NCBI GenBank assembly: GCA_000018565.1
Contig: CP000875.1
Coordinates: 4,727,199 to 4,791,198 of the forward strand
DNA: 64,000 nt
From: Herpetosiphon aurantiacus DSM 785
GTDB lineage: Bacteria; Chloroflexota; Chloroflexia; Chloroflexales; Herpetosiphonaceae
Reading direction: 5' to 3'
Positions 42,659-51,666 of this stretch are shown piece by piece. A program made the translations under genes and the position numbers. The notes under the pieces were generated by a model. It was not told where the DNA came from and did not search any database. It worked only from the letters and a program-made list of their open reading frames with translations. The stretch's first letter is position 1. The number at the start of each line of letters is the position of its first letter.

Positions 42659-43678
42659 TTACCCCCAACGCACGGCGCTTGCGGCCCAAGTATAGCCAGT
42701 GCCAGCACCTGCCAACACCACCAAATCGCCAGCTTTGAGCAAGCCACGTTGTTGGGCCAAATCAAGCGCCAATTGTTGATCAACCGATTGAATATGCCCA
42801 TAATCATCAAGGTAGATCGCTTGATCGGGGCGTAAGCCCAAATCGTGCAATAAGCCATTGTGAAATGAAGGCTTCATATGGGTAATCGCCAAAAAATCAA
42901 TATCCGAACGCCGATAGCCCGAACGGGTAACTGCTTGATCGATCACTTGCACAAAATTAGGTTGCGAAACCAAGCCCAAGCGATCACGCATATCTTCAAG
43001 CTGCAACACATCAAGTTGATGGTAGCCTGCATCGACCGTGGCTTGGCTGGTTGGGAAGCGAGCGCCACCACCGCGCATCACGACATTTTCGCTAAACGAG
43101 CCATCAACCAGCACCGCCGATTCGAGCACTTGGTTGGTTGCATAATCGCGGCGTAGCAGCATGGCCGAAGCACCCGCGCCAAAGTTGAACATAAATCGCG
43201 CTTGTTGGTTGTCATAGCGCACTAGCTCATTTTCGCGGGCTGCTGAAACCAACAGAACATTACGCAACATTGGGTCGGCTCGCATTTGATCGCGGGCGGT
43301 TTTGATGGCAACTGGTGAGCCAGCACACAAGGCATAAATTTCATAGGCATACGCCCGTTTAGCCCCGATCAGATGTTGAATTTTGGCCGCCGCCGACCAA
43401 ACCACATAATCTTTGTATTCACTGCCATGATAAATAATCAGATCAACATCCAGCGGGTCGAGTTCGGCGATTGCCAAGGCTTTACGAGCAGCCTCAGCCG
43501 CCATGGCCGATGGTGTATCGTGGGCTTCGGCCAAGTGTTTTTGGCGAATACCCAGCTTTTCGATCACCACGGCTTCGGGGATATTGGCGGCTAAGGCGAT
43601 TTGACTAGCAGTCTCGACGGCTGCTGGCAGATAGGTCGCGATTGCAGCAATGCCAATTGGCGGAAATTCGTAGGTCAT
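42659..43678 (-). CDS. 3-oxoacyl-ACP synthase III-like condensing enzyme
   Basis: A 339-residue thiolase-fold enzyme of the FabH/KASIII superfamily. The nucleophile Cys118 is in YEIYALCAGSPVAIK, and the first His is in ITHMKPSFHNGLLHDLGL. At the place of the usual catalytic Asn (YGNTSSAS in FabH) the sequence reads YGHIQSVD, giving a Cys-His-His set. The C-terminus LAGAGTGYTWAASAVRWG is typical. It could condense acyl-CoA units or act as a specialised acyltransferase. It overlaps livM by four bases (ATGA), which ties it to the transporter operon. Confidence 0.88.
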   Translation of the reverse strand: MTYEFPPIGIAAIATYLPAAVETASQIALAANIPEAVVIEKLGIRQKHLAEAHDTPSAMAAEAARKALAIAELDPLDVDLIIYHGSEYKDYVVWSAAAKIQHLIGAKRAYAYEIYALCAGSPVAIKTARDQMRADPMLRNVLLVSAARENELVRYDNQQARFMFNFGAGASAMLLRRDYATNQVLESAVLVDGSFSENVVMRGGGARFPTSQATVDAGYHQLDVLQLEDMRDRLGLVSQPNFVQVIDQAVTRSGYRRSDIDFLAITHMKPSFHNGLLHDLGLRPDQAIYLDDYGHIQSVDQQLALDLAQQRGLLKAGDLVVLAGAGTGYTWAASAVRWG

Positions 43679-44706
43679 GATTCAGCCTTTGGTTTCATGG
43701 CTTGGCGTAGGCGTTCGACTGAGCTACGGCTGGTTTTGCCGCGCAACTTGCGAATTGCTCCCATCAAACCAGCCGGGAAGAATAACACCAGCACCACATA
43801 CACGATGCCAAATACTAAGTCGGGGCGCAACCACGCTGGCAAAAGTGCCTGCATAAATTCGCCTTTGAGGCCATGATCAAGCAAGCGGATGGTAGCAGCA
43901 CCGAGCATTGGCCCGATTAGCGTGCCAATCCCGCCGATGATCGTCATCAACAAGGCTTGAATGGTGAGATTAACGCTGAGCATTTCGAAGCTGGCACTTT
44001 TTTCATACAGCACCATCAACATCCCTGCCAAGGCCGCAATCGTTGATGAAATTGCAGTTGCCAATAATTTGAAATGCAGCGTGTTATAGCCCAAGGCCGT
44101 GGCGCGTGGCTCGTTCTCGCGAATTGCCACAAATACCCGCCCTGTTGGCGAGTTGATCAAACGCCGCGCCGCGTAATACAAGCCAACCATACACGCCAAG
44201 GTCAAAAAGTAAAAGCGCAGTCGATAGGTCGTGGCATCGATCGCTGCGGGCACGACAATCCCTTGCAAGCCAATTTCGCCGCCCGTAATTGGCTTGAGCT
44301 TGGGATCATCGGCTTTGAACAGGATGAAGGCAATTTCGGCCAGCGCGAGGGTAATCATCGAAAAATAGACCCCGCTGACCCGTAGCGACAATGCGCCCAC
44401 TGCTGCCCCGATAGTTGCGCCAACCACAATCACCGCTGCAATCACAATTAGCATCGAGGGCGGCTCGGCTTGGCGCAGCAAAATGGCGGCGGTATAGCCA
44501 CCAGCGCCAAAAAACAGCGCATGGCCAAACGAAATCATGCCGGTGTAGCCCATCAGCAAATCGTAGCTCAGGGCATAAATCGCCAGAATAAAAATCTGAA
44601 TGAAAACCCCTTGCCAAAAGCGGGTGGTATCGGCGGCAAAGGCAAATGGCAAGCTTGCAAGGCCGCCAATCGCCACAAGTGGCAGTAGTGGGCGCAAACG
44701 CTGCAT
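43675..44706 (-). CDS. Branched-chain amino acid-type ABC permease (LivM family)
   Basis: A 343-residue inner-membrane permease with eight to ten hydrophobic helices. The LivM family signature is seen as YDLLMGYTGMISFGHALFFGAGGYTAA (about 49-75), and the ATPase-contact loop as IRENEPRATALGYNTLHFKLLATAIS (about 196-221). It forms the import channel with the LivH-type protein and two ATPases encoded upstream. The C-terminus is basic. GAGG precedes ATG 44706. Substrates of this transporter class include branched amino acids, urea, short amides and aromatic or hydrophobic acids. Confidence 0.93.
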   Translation of the reverse strand: MQRLRPLLPLVAIGGLASLPFAFAADTTRFWQGVFIQIFILAIYALSYDLLMGYTGMISFGHALFFGAGGYTAAILLRQAEPPSMLIVIAAVIVVGATIGAAVGALSLRVSGVYFSMITLALAEIAFILFKADDPKLKPITGGEIGLQGIVVPAAIDATTYRLRFYFLTLACMVGLYYAARRLINSPTGRVFVAIRENEPRATALGYNTLHFKLLATAISSTIAALAGMLMVLYEKSASFEMLSVNLTIQALLMTIIGGIGTLIGPMLGAATIRLLDHGLKGEFMQALLPAWLRPDLVFGIVYVVLVLFFPAGLMGAIRKLRGKTSRSSVERLRQAMKPKAES

Positions 44707-44718
44707 AGCAAACCTCGC

Positions 44719-45774
44719 CTAAACTTGGGTCAGAAAATCGAGTAGAGCCGTATTGAACAAACTGGGCTGTTCGATCTGTGGCGAGTGGCCACAATTTGCC
44801 AGCACCGTTTCTTGATATTGGCCACCGTGGGCGGCATAGTTTTCAAGCACTGCCCGCATTTGGCCAACCATCGGCTGAGCCGGATGAGTTTCCGCGCCAG
44901 GCCAGCCTGGAACTAAGCCCAATTGCCCAAGCATACACAAATCAAACATCGAAGCATCAGAGACAATTTGGTCAGCATCGCCGCGAATCCAGAGCACTGG
45001 CGGTTGGGGCTGAATGCTGGCAAAACTGCTTTGGTTCAGATATTTGGGCGAGAGCGCATTGTTTACGCCGCCTGTACCTGGGGCAACCATCGGCCAATTG
45101 GCTGAAGCCACCAAATCACCAGGGTAATTTTGGGGCGAGCAATAGGTCTGAAGCATTTCATCAACAAACACATCTTCGCGGCTTGAGCGGAACGGCGGTT
45201 TGAAGTAGAAGCTATTCATAATGGTGCGTGGCGAAACTGGGCCATCACCGCGATCTTCATTTTTCAAGGCTTCGACAAAGGCTGCATTGGCCGTACCACC
45301 GCCGCTCCCAGCATAGTCATGGCTGTTGGGTTGGCCGTCGAGGCCTTGCGTGCCGCCGTAGCCATAGGGCGAACCTGGGGCAACAAGCGTCAGCGAACGC
45401 ACATTCGTGGCATAATCGAGGGCATATTGCAGCACCACATTACCACCCAACGACCAGCCAACCAAGTGCGGTCGGCGAATATTGAGGGTTTGCAACAGGC
45501 TATCGAGATCGTCGCTGAAGTCACGCACACCACGGGTTGCATCAAGCGGCAAGCGCTCCGAGCGACCATAACTACGCAGATCAGGGGCAATCACATAATA
45601 ATCATCGGGCAAGGCCAGCATCAATTCTTCCCAAAAACGGGCGGCTGAAACATTGCCATGAACGAGCACAATTGGCTGCTTGCTTGGGTCGCCACGCTCA
45701 ATCACATGCATCGCCAAGCGCGGCATTTGAACAACACGGGCGGTTAATCCAGCTAACAATGGTGGATTGAGCAT
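44719..45774 (-). CDS. Alpha/beta hydrolase
   Basis: A 351-residue hydrolase with the nucleophile Ser108 in GWSLGG (106-111), the oxyanion region VLVHGNVSAARFW (about 36-48) and the final His in ANCGHSPQIEQP at about 329. An acidic partner is probably in WIRGDADQIVSD. The cap region (about 135-235) is large and Gly/Asn/Pro-rich. There is no signal peptide, so it acts in the cytoplasm. It sits between the two Liv permease genes, 12 bases upstream of livM, which suggests it hydrolyses an ester or amide brought in by the transporter. Confidence 0.9.
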   Translation of the reverse strand: MLNPPLLAGLTARVVQMPRLAMHVIERGDPSKQPIVLVHGNVSAARFWEELMLALPDDYYVIAPDLRSYGRSERLPLDATRGVRDFSDDLDSLLQTLNIRRPHLVGWSLGGNVVLQYALDYATNVRSLTLVAPGSPYGYGGTQGLDGQPNSHDYAGSGGGTANAAFVEALKNEDRGDGPVSPRTIMNSFYFKPPFRSSREDVFVDEMLQTYCSPQNYPGDLVASANWPMVAPGTGGVNNALSPKYLNQSSFASIQPQPPVLWIRGDADQIVSDASMFDLCMLGQLGLVPGWPGAETHPAQPMVGQMRAVLENYAAHGGQYQETVLANCGHSPQIEQPSLFNTALLDFLTQV

Positions 45775-45807
45775 GGGTTTTTCTCCGTAATAATTAAGTT
45801 GTTTCTT

Positions 45808-45918
45808 CCCTCACCCCCTAGCCCCCTCTCCCGCCCAGCAGGCGAGGGGGAGCCATCATATCATGACTATTGGATCTCCCCTCGCCCGCTACAGTGGGAG
45901 AGGGGTCGGGGGTGAGGG
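45808..45918. repeat. Repeat family A, copy 4
   Basis: A 111-base fold-back element, one of the most regular copies, filling the 158-base gap between livH and the hydrolase gene inside the operon. Confidence 0.88.
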
Positions 45919-45932
45919 AATATGTCCAACAT

Positions 45933-46985
45933 CTAATTCTTATTAAAAATTCCGCCAGGCTTGAGCAATAGCACGACCGCCATTACCAGCACGGTTGAGG
46001 CCGAGGCGATTGCGGTTGGTAGGCCTGTTTCCAGCACCAAATGGTCACTGAAGGTTCGCGCTAGCCCAATCAACAATGCGCCTGCTGCTGCTCCGCTATA
46101 GCTGCCCAAACCGCCAATTACCACCACGATAAAGGCAAAAAGCTGGTATTCCAAGCCCATTTCGGGGTAAACCCCAATAAACGAGGCTGCTACCGCGCCG
46201 CCCAAAGCCGCCAAGCCACTACCAAAGCCAAACACTCCGGTAAAAACCCGCCGCACGTTGATGCCCATCGCCTCAACCATGGCGCTATCCTGCACGCCAG
46301 CCCGAATTGTTAGGCCAATCCGTGAACGGCGCAGCACCAAAGCGATTAGCACCGCCAACGAAACGCTGAGACAGATCAAAAACAGGCTATAGCTTGGAAA
46401 ACGGCGACCGAGCAGGCTCAGGCTTTCGGTCAACATCGGCGGCTTGATGGGGGCACGACTGAGCGAACCCCAAGCCGGAATCGTGCGCACCAAGGCATCA
46501 AACACAAACACTAAGCCCAATGTCAGCAACACTTGGTAAATTGGCCGTTTGTAGAGTGGGCGAATGAGGCTGATTTCGATTAAGCTGCCGACCGCTGCAC
46601 CCACCAATGTACCAACAATCAAGCCGATGATAAAGCGCAGATTGCCGCTGGCGATGGTGATTGGCCAATGGCCTGCATAATTTGGATCAAGCCAGACATT
46701 GCAGGTCCAAGCGCAATAGCCACCGAGCATAAACAGCGAGCCATGGGCAAAATTCAGCACATCCATCAGGCCGAAAATCAACGATAAACCCGCTGAGATC
46801 ATAAAGTAGATCGCAGCCAAGGTCAGGCCTGGCAACAAAATACCCGTAATCAGCTTGGGCCAACTCGCTGGAGCAACCATCAGCACTGTAGCAAAAATCA
46901 ATACAAACACTGTTGGAATAACCAACGGGGCTAAGCGTTCACGCAAGGGTTTGGTTTGAATTGTCGGGGGAGCAGCAACAGCCAT
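45933..46985 (-). CDS. Branched-chain amino acid-type ABC permease (LivH family)
   Basis: A 350-residue permease with about eight to ten hydrophobic helices. The LivH signature GLSLIFGLMDVLNFAHGSLFMLGGY is at about 65-89, and the ATPase-contact loop is RAGVQDSAMVEAMGINVRRVFTGVFGFGSGLAALGG. The frame opens at GTG 46994, but ATG 46985 is better spaced from AAAAGG. It follows livF closely and is the partner of the LivM-type protein at 43675, beyond repeat A copy 4 and the hydrolase gene. Confidence 0.93.
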   Translation of the reverse strand: MAVAAPPTIQTKPLRERLAPLVIPTVFVLIFATVLMVAPASWPKLITGILLPGLTLAAIYFMISAGLSLIFGLMDVLNFAHGSLFMLGGYCAWTCNVWLDPNYAGHWPITIASGNLRFIIGLIVGTLVGAAVGSLIEISLIRPLYKRPIYQVLLTLGLVFVFDALVRTIPAWGSLSRAPIKPPMLTESLSLLGRRFPSYSLFLICLSVSLAVLIALVLRRSRIGLTIRAGVQDSAMVEAMGINVRRVFTGVFGFGSGLAALGGAVAASFIGVYPEMGLEYQLFAFIVVVIGGLGSYSGAAAGALLIGLARTFSDHLVLETGLPTAIASASTVLVMAVVLLLKPGGIFNKN

Positions 46986-46997
46986 ACTCAACACCTT

Positions 46998-47702
46998 TTA
47001 GGCAGCACCAAGATAGCGCTGAATTAATTGGGGATTGCCCCGCAGCGCCGTCATCGTGCCATGATCAACAGTTCGGCCATCATCGAGCATATAGTAGGCT
47101 TGGCTGATCGCGCTGGCCATTCGGAAATTTTGCTCAACCAACACCACGGTGGTATGTTCGCTCAGCGCAGTAATTGCTCGCATCATCTGTTCGATAATCA
47201 CTGGAGCAAGGCCTTCGCTCGGCTCATCGATCAACAGCAATTGGGTTTCGGGAACCAAGGCCCGCGCAATCGCCAGCATTTGTTGCTGGCCGCCCGAAAG
47301 TTGGCTGCCCAGCAACCGCTCAAGCCGCTGCAAATCGGGAAACAGGCTAAAGATCAAATCGCCACGTCGGCGTAAATCGCCGCGTTTGCGTTCAGCCAAA
47401 ATCAAATGCTCAGTTACCGTCAAATCGCGAAAAATTGCGCGATGCTCTGGTACATAGCCAATGCCTAATTGGGCAATACTGAAGGTGCGCAAGCTGTTGA
47501 GGCGTTGGCCTGCAAAGCGAATTGAGCCTGCTTGCGGCGGCGTTAAGCCCATAATTGATTTGAGCGTGGTGGTTTTGCCAGCGCCGTTGCGCCCAAGAAT
47601 GGCGGTAATCGAGCCTTGTTCGGCCTGCAACGAGACATCGTGCAAAATATGATATTGACCGATGAAGGTCTGAAGTTGCTCAACTTCAAGAATTGGTGTC
47701 AT
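46998..47702 (-). CDS. ABC transporter ATPase (LivF family)
   Basis: A 234-residue ATPase that powers the Liv-type importer. Walker A is GRNGAGKTT (about 37-45), the ABC signature is LSGGQQQM (about 135-142) and Walker B is LLLIDEPSEGLAP (about 155-167), with the switch His replaced by the usual EQNFRMA region (VVLVEQNF). Its start overlaps the livG 3' end by 17 bases, so the two are translated together. Confidence 0.95.
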   Translation of the reverse strand: MTPILEVEQLQTFIGQYHILHDVSLQAEQGSITAILGRNGAGKTTTLKSIMGLTPPQAGSIRFAGQRLNSLRTFSIAQLGIGYVPEHRAIFRDLTVTEHLILAERKRGDLRRRGDLIFSLFPDLQRLERLLGSQLSGGQQQMLAIARALVPETQLLLIDEPSEGLAPVIIEQMMRAITALSEHTTVVLVEQNFRMASAISQAYYMLDDGRTVDHGTMTALRGNPQLIQRYLGAA

Positions 47703-48489
47703 GGGCGACCTCGTGAGGCTGGGTTAGCACATCATCATACAATTCACCGAGGTAGGCTTGTTGCACCCGTGGATCGGCGGCAATCGCTTGGGGCGTGCCT
47801 TCGGCCAGCACACTGCCACCATGCATCACCGTAATTTGATCGGAAATGCTCATCACCACGTCCATGCGATGCTCAACCAGAATAATCGTATGTTGGCCGC
47901 TTTGGCGAAGTTGCTGAATAATCTCGATCAATTCAGGCACTTGGTTGGCAGCCATGCCAGCGGTTGGCTCATCGAGCAATAATAGCCGTGGCTCACTAGC
48001 GAGCAGCAGGGCTAATTCAAGTTTGCGTTTATCGCCGTGTGGCAAGGCGCTGGCGAGTACCTGCTCAACCCCGCGCAACCCTACCAACTTGAGCGCAGCC
48101 TGCGCTCGTTCGTGATAACGCTCGAACCGATCGCTATGCTGCCAAAATTTGAAGGTATCGCGGCCTCGGGCTTGAGCGGCCAAACGCACATTTTCGGCCA
48201 CGCTCAGCGAGGGAAACAAACTGGTAATTTGGTAGGCGCGGCCAATGCCAAGGTGAATCATACGGTGCAAGGGCAGACCAGTAATCTCGTTACCAGCAAA
48301 AAATACCTTGCCGCTGCTGGGCTTAATCGCGCCACTAATCATGTTGAAGAAGGTCGTTTTACCCGCCCCATTTGGCCCAATAACCGAGTGAAACGAACCT
48401 TCTTCAACTGCGATGCTTACATCACGCACCGCCTGCAAACCACCAAACGAGCGTGAAAGATGTTCAGTTTTCAACAAAACGTTTGGCAT
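47686..48489 (-). CDS. ABC transporter ATPase (LivG family)
   Basis: A 267-residue ATPase, the partner of the LivF-type subunit. Walker A is GPNGAGKTTF (about 38-47), the LivG-type signature region is LPHGDKRKLELALLLASEP in place of LSGGQ, and Walker B is LLLLDEPTAGMA, followed by ILVEHRMDVVMSISD. A long insertion (about 90-130) between Walker A and the signature is typical of LivG. ATG 48489 has GAGGAA upstream. The gap to livJ upstream carries repeats B and A. Confidence 0.94.
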   Translation of the reverse strand: MPNVLLKTEHLSRSFGGLQAVRDVSIAVEEGSFHSVIGPNGAGKTTFFNMISGAIKPSSGKVFFAGNEITGLPLHRMIHLGIGRAYQITSLFPSLSVAENVRLAAQARGRDTFKFWQHSDRFERYHERAQAALKLVGLRGVEQVLASALPHGDKRKLELALLLASEPRLLLLDEPTAGMAANQVPELIEIIQQLRQSGQHTIILVEHRMDVVMSISDQITVMHGGSVLAEGTPQAIAADPRVQQAYLGELYDDVLTQPHEVAHDTNS

Positions 48490-48614
48490 TGGAAATTCCT
48501 CAAGAGTGGCTGAAGGTATAGGCTATAGACTATCGGGCTACTGATTTATTAGATTGATAATGGATTGCGTTCCCTGCCCCCTGCTTACAAGAGTTGGTTC
48601 TTGACAATCATGGG

Positions 48615-48686
48615 TGATCACCACCCTTCCGTCCCACCTCAAGGCGGGAGACGCAGGGGGCTTTAATCCCCCTGCACCCCCTCAAG
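48615..48686 (+). repeat. Repeat family B, copy 3
   Basis: 72 bases from TGATCACCACCCTTCCGTCC to CCCCTCAAG, nearly identical to copies 1 and 2. It lies within the 396-base gap 48490-48885 between livJ and livG. Confidence 0.9.
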
Positions 48687-48795
48687 CACAATCATTGGCT
48701 GTTATCCATTGACTGATGAACCAAAGGATTATTGGTGCGAGCCAGACCAAGATTCAAACCACCTTGGTAAGCTGGCCGCTCCCGCGCGCTTATCG

Positions 48796-48840
48796 TGCTC
48801 CCCTCGCCCGCCGCAGTGGGCGAGGGGTCGGGGGTGAGGG
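48796..48840. repeat. Repeat family A, copy 5 (right half only)
   Basis: Only the CTCCCCTCGCCCGCCGCAGTGGG...GGGGGTGAGGG half is present, so this is a truncated element. It lies 45 bases downstream of the livJ stop. Confidence 0.75.
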
Positions 48841-48885
48841 AACAACTTAACCCGATCCCCGACCCCCATCAACCGATCCCCAACG

Positions 48886-50238
48886 TTACTCCGTCACCAT
48901 CACAGGTGGGGCAGTTTGTTCAGCGCTGCGTTCTTGCAGCAACTCAAAGAACTTAGCGTCAGGGTCGGTAATGCTGATCAACTTGACCATGTACATCGGC
49001 TGGAGCGCTTGATGATCTTCTTTGCGGAAGGTGTAGATGCCTTTTGGCCCTTCAAAGCTCATACCTTCGAGCGCTGCGATCAAGGCATCGGCGTTGGTAT
49101 CGCCCTTGGTTGCTTCCAAACCGCGCACGGTTGCGATGCCTGAGGCCATCCCGCCAGCGGTGAAGAGATCGGGGTATGAGCCATATTTAGCTTTGTGCTG
49201 CTCAACCAACCAATCGTTGACTTCGTTCTTGGGCAGGGTGTAGTGGTAGGCAATCATGCCAACCGAGCCAACCGCATCGGCATAAACCATCGGCATGGTC
49301 ACGTTATCGCCAAAGCCAGTCGCCAAGGTCAATTTATCGAGCACGCCTTGCTCTTGCATTTGCTGGAACAAGCGTGGAAAGTTGGCTCCGGCCCAAGTGA
49401 CCATCAACACTTTGGCCTGTTTTTCGTCGGCAGCATCGAGCAATTTTTGCAAATAGGGGGTAAAGTCGGTTGTATCGGCGGGAATAAACACATCATCCGA
49501 GACGAAGGTGCCACCGTTGGCCTCGATGATCGAGCGCCACGAAGCGGCTGAGCCTTTGCCAAAATCGGTATCGGGAGCCAATTGTACAAACTCTTTGCCA
49601 ACGTTCTCGACCATATACGGGCCGGCGGTCAAGGCATCTTGCAAGGTATTGCGGCCAGTGCGGAAGACGAAGCGATTGAAATTCGAGCCAGTAATTTGTG
49701 GCCCAGCCGCTGGATCAATCATCGCAATGATATTGTTTTCTTTGGCAATTTCAATCACGGTCAAGGCGCTTGAGGTTGAGGCACAGCATTGCAGCAATTC
49801 CACGCCATCTTTTTCGATCAACTCACGCGCTAATTGACGAGCGCGTTCGGGGTTGTTTTCGTCGTCTTTGACAATCACTTCAATTGGGCGGCCAGCAACT
49901 TGCATTGTGCCGTTGGTGGCATACTCCAAACCCAACATAAAGCCATTGATTTCTTGGGTTCCATACAACGACAAGGCCTTGGATTGATCGGTGATCAGGC
50001 CAATTTTGATCGGTTTGCCAGTCGCGGCAGCGCTATCGCTGGTTGGCGCGGCGGTTGGTTCGGTGCTTTCTGTCGTTGCGGCAGGCGCGGTCGTCGCGGG
50101 AGGAGCTTCGGTGGCTTGGGCTGAATCGCTGGTTGGATTGGTGGCGGCAGTTGGTTCAACTCCAGTGCCACTGCTACAGGCAGCCAACAGCTGAATTGCA
50201 GTAACCAGAATTACCAACATCGAAATCAAACGCTTCAT
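48886..50238 (-). CDS. Branched-chain amino acid-type ABC substrate-binding lipoprotein
   Basis: A 450-residue lipoprotein (lipobox LLAACSSG, Cys21) with an Ala/Thr/Pro/Glu linker to about residue 70 and a periplasmic-binding type I domain (Peripla_BP_6). Domain marks are IKIGLITDQSKALSLYG at about 76-92, VIVKDDENNPERARQLARELIEKDGVELLQCCASTSSAL, and FVQLAPDTDFGKGSAASW. It delivers the ligand to the LivH/LivM channel. The pocket motif differs from leucine-binding proteins, so the ligand may be another hydrophobic acid or amide. ATG 50238 has AAAGGAGG. The BTAD regulator gene ends 75 bases upstream. Confidence 0.93.
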   Translation of the reverse strand: MKRLISMLVILVTAIQLLAACSSGTGVEPTAATNPTSDSAQATEAPPATTAPAATTESTEPTAAPTSDSAAATGKPIKIGLITDQSKALSLYGTQEINGFMLGLEYATNGTMQVAGRPIEVIVKDDENNPERARQLARELIEKDGVELLQCCASTSSALTVIEIAKENNIIAMIDPAAGPQITGSNFNRFVFRTGRNTLQDALTAGPYMVENVGKEFVQLAPDTDFGKGSAASWRSIIEANGGTFVSDDVFIPADTTDFTPYLQKLLDAADEKQAKVLMVTWAGANFPRLFQQMQEQGVLDKLTLATGFGDNVTMPMVYADAVGSVGMIAYHYTLPKNEVNDWLVEQHKAKYGSYPDLFTAGGMASGIATVRGLEATKGDTNADALIAALEGMSFEGPKGIYTFRKEDHQALQPMYMVKLISITDPDAKFFELLQERSAEQTAPPVMVTE

Positions 50239-50313
50239 TACGTGCGTCCTCCTTTGGACTATGCAATTGAAGTAGCTCTCACTTCAGCATAGCAAAGGCC
50301 AGTTACACTTGAG

Positions 50314-51585
50314 TTACAGTTGATGCAGCGTTTGTTCGGCTCGTTGGTAGGCGGCTTTGGTGGTGGGCATTGGAGCTAAGCCCAAATCGTGCTCAAGCAC
50401 TTGTTGGCAACGTTGATAGCTGCGTTGCAATTGCACCCGATTGCCAAGTTGGGCATAGGCCATAAAGCTAGCTTGATAGGCGTTTTCTTGATAGGGATCA
50501 GCTTGTAAAGCGGCTTCGGCCCACTCCAAGGCTTCGGTTGGTTGCTGTTCAGCCAACAATAATTGGGCTAATTCGCAGGCAGCTTGCACAAAATGATGGC
50601 GCAATTGCTCACGCACAGCATTCGCCCAATCGCTATACAAACAATCGCCCAAAAAATCGCCAGCATACAAATTGAGTGCTTGGCGATAGTAATTAATGGC
50701 TTCTAGTGGATTGCTAGCGTGGTTGGCACGTTGCAGCAATTGCTCAAAGCGTAGCACATCCAGCTGAATTGGCGCAGTATCAAACGCCAAACGATAGGCA
50801 GTATTACGGCGTTGAATATAGCTTGAGGCTTGGCGCGTCGGGCGTTCTGGCTCCAACACAGCGGTTAGCGCATTCAGGGCAACTTTAAAGTGGGCTTCGG
50901 CTTGATTTGGGGCTAAATCAGGCCAGAACAGATCGCAAATTTGCTCACGCTGAATCCATTGGCCGCGTTGGGTAATTAAAATCCCAAGCAAGGCGATTGC
51001 CGATTTACGACCCCAATTGAGCACTTCGCTTGAGCCACGCCAGGCCCGCATTTGGCCAAAGGCTTGCAAATGCAACACTTGTGGGGTTTGCCAGCGGCTA
51101 GGTGGCAAAATCAAATTGGGCTGTTCGTGGATGATAATCCCGCTGCTGGCTGGCTCGCTTCCTAGCTGCCCAAGTTGTTGCAAGGCATTAATTCGTGCCT
51201 CGGTCATTACCAACATGCCCAGCGAAATAATCGTGTGGGTACGTTCGAGCCACCAGGCCAAGGCTTCTGGCTCACGATCCAAGGCTTGCTTCAAAAATTG
51301 GGTCATCACATTGGTTGAAAGATGGGTAACGAGCATGCTGTGAACTGGTGAAATGCCTTGTTGGGCACGTTGCACCGCCACCTCACGCCAATAATCGGCA
51401 TAGGTTGAGGTTGTGCCTTGGGCTAAATCGATCTCGATTGAATGAATGGCATTGTAGAGCGCCATTTTGACATGCTGCTGCGGCAAGCTGGCATACACAG
51501 GCACATGGTTAGCAACAATTTGCTCGGACACATGATCAACAAAATCGGGCAAGAGTTGATGAAAAACACGTACTACCTGTTGCAT
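50314..51585 (-). CDS. BTAD/SARP-type transcriptional regulator with N-terminal sensor-like domain
   Basis: A 423-residue regulator. The C-terminal two thirds show the SARP layout: an OmpR-type winged helix (about 165-265, LHLQAFGQMRAW...LLGILITQRGQWIQREQICDLFWPD), then a BTAD helical-repeat domain (about 270-420, EALEWAEAALQADPYQENAY). The N-terminal 140 residues are helical and resemble an RsbR-type N-terminal domain, which may sense a ligand or stress. It is first in the same-strand series leading into the Liv importer and acyl-CoA genes and is therefore a likely local regulator. ATG 51585 has GAGGAG upstream. Confidence 0.85.
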   Translation of the reverse strand: MQQVVRVFHQLLPDFVDHVSEQIVANHVPVYASLPQQHVKMALYNAIHSIEIDLAQGTTSTYADYWREVAVQRAQQGISPVHSMLVTHLSTNVMTQFLKQALDREPEALAWWLERTHTIISLGMLVMTEARINALQQLGQLGSEPASSGIIIHEQPNLILPPSRWQTPQVLHLQAFGQMRAWRGSSEVLNWGRKSAIALLGILITQRGQWIQREQICDLFWPDLAPNQAEAHFKVALNALTAVLEPERPTRQASSYIQRRNTAYRLAFDTAPIQLDVLRFEQLLQRANHASNPLEAINYYRQALNLYAGDFLGDCLYSDWANAVREQLRHHFVQAACELAQLLLAEQQPTEALEWAEAALQADPYQENAYQASFMAYAQLGNRVQLQRSYQRCQQVLEHDLGLAPMPTTKAAYQRAEQTLHQL

Positions 51586-51666
51586 ACGCTACTCCTCAGC
51601 GGTGAGGTAATGATTGGTCGATGCAGGTGGGGTGGGCTAAGCCTTGAACCAATATTATAGCAGAGC

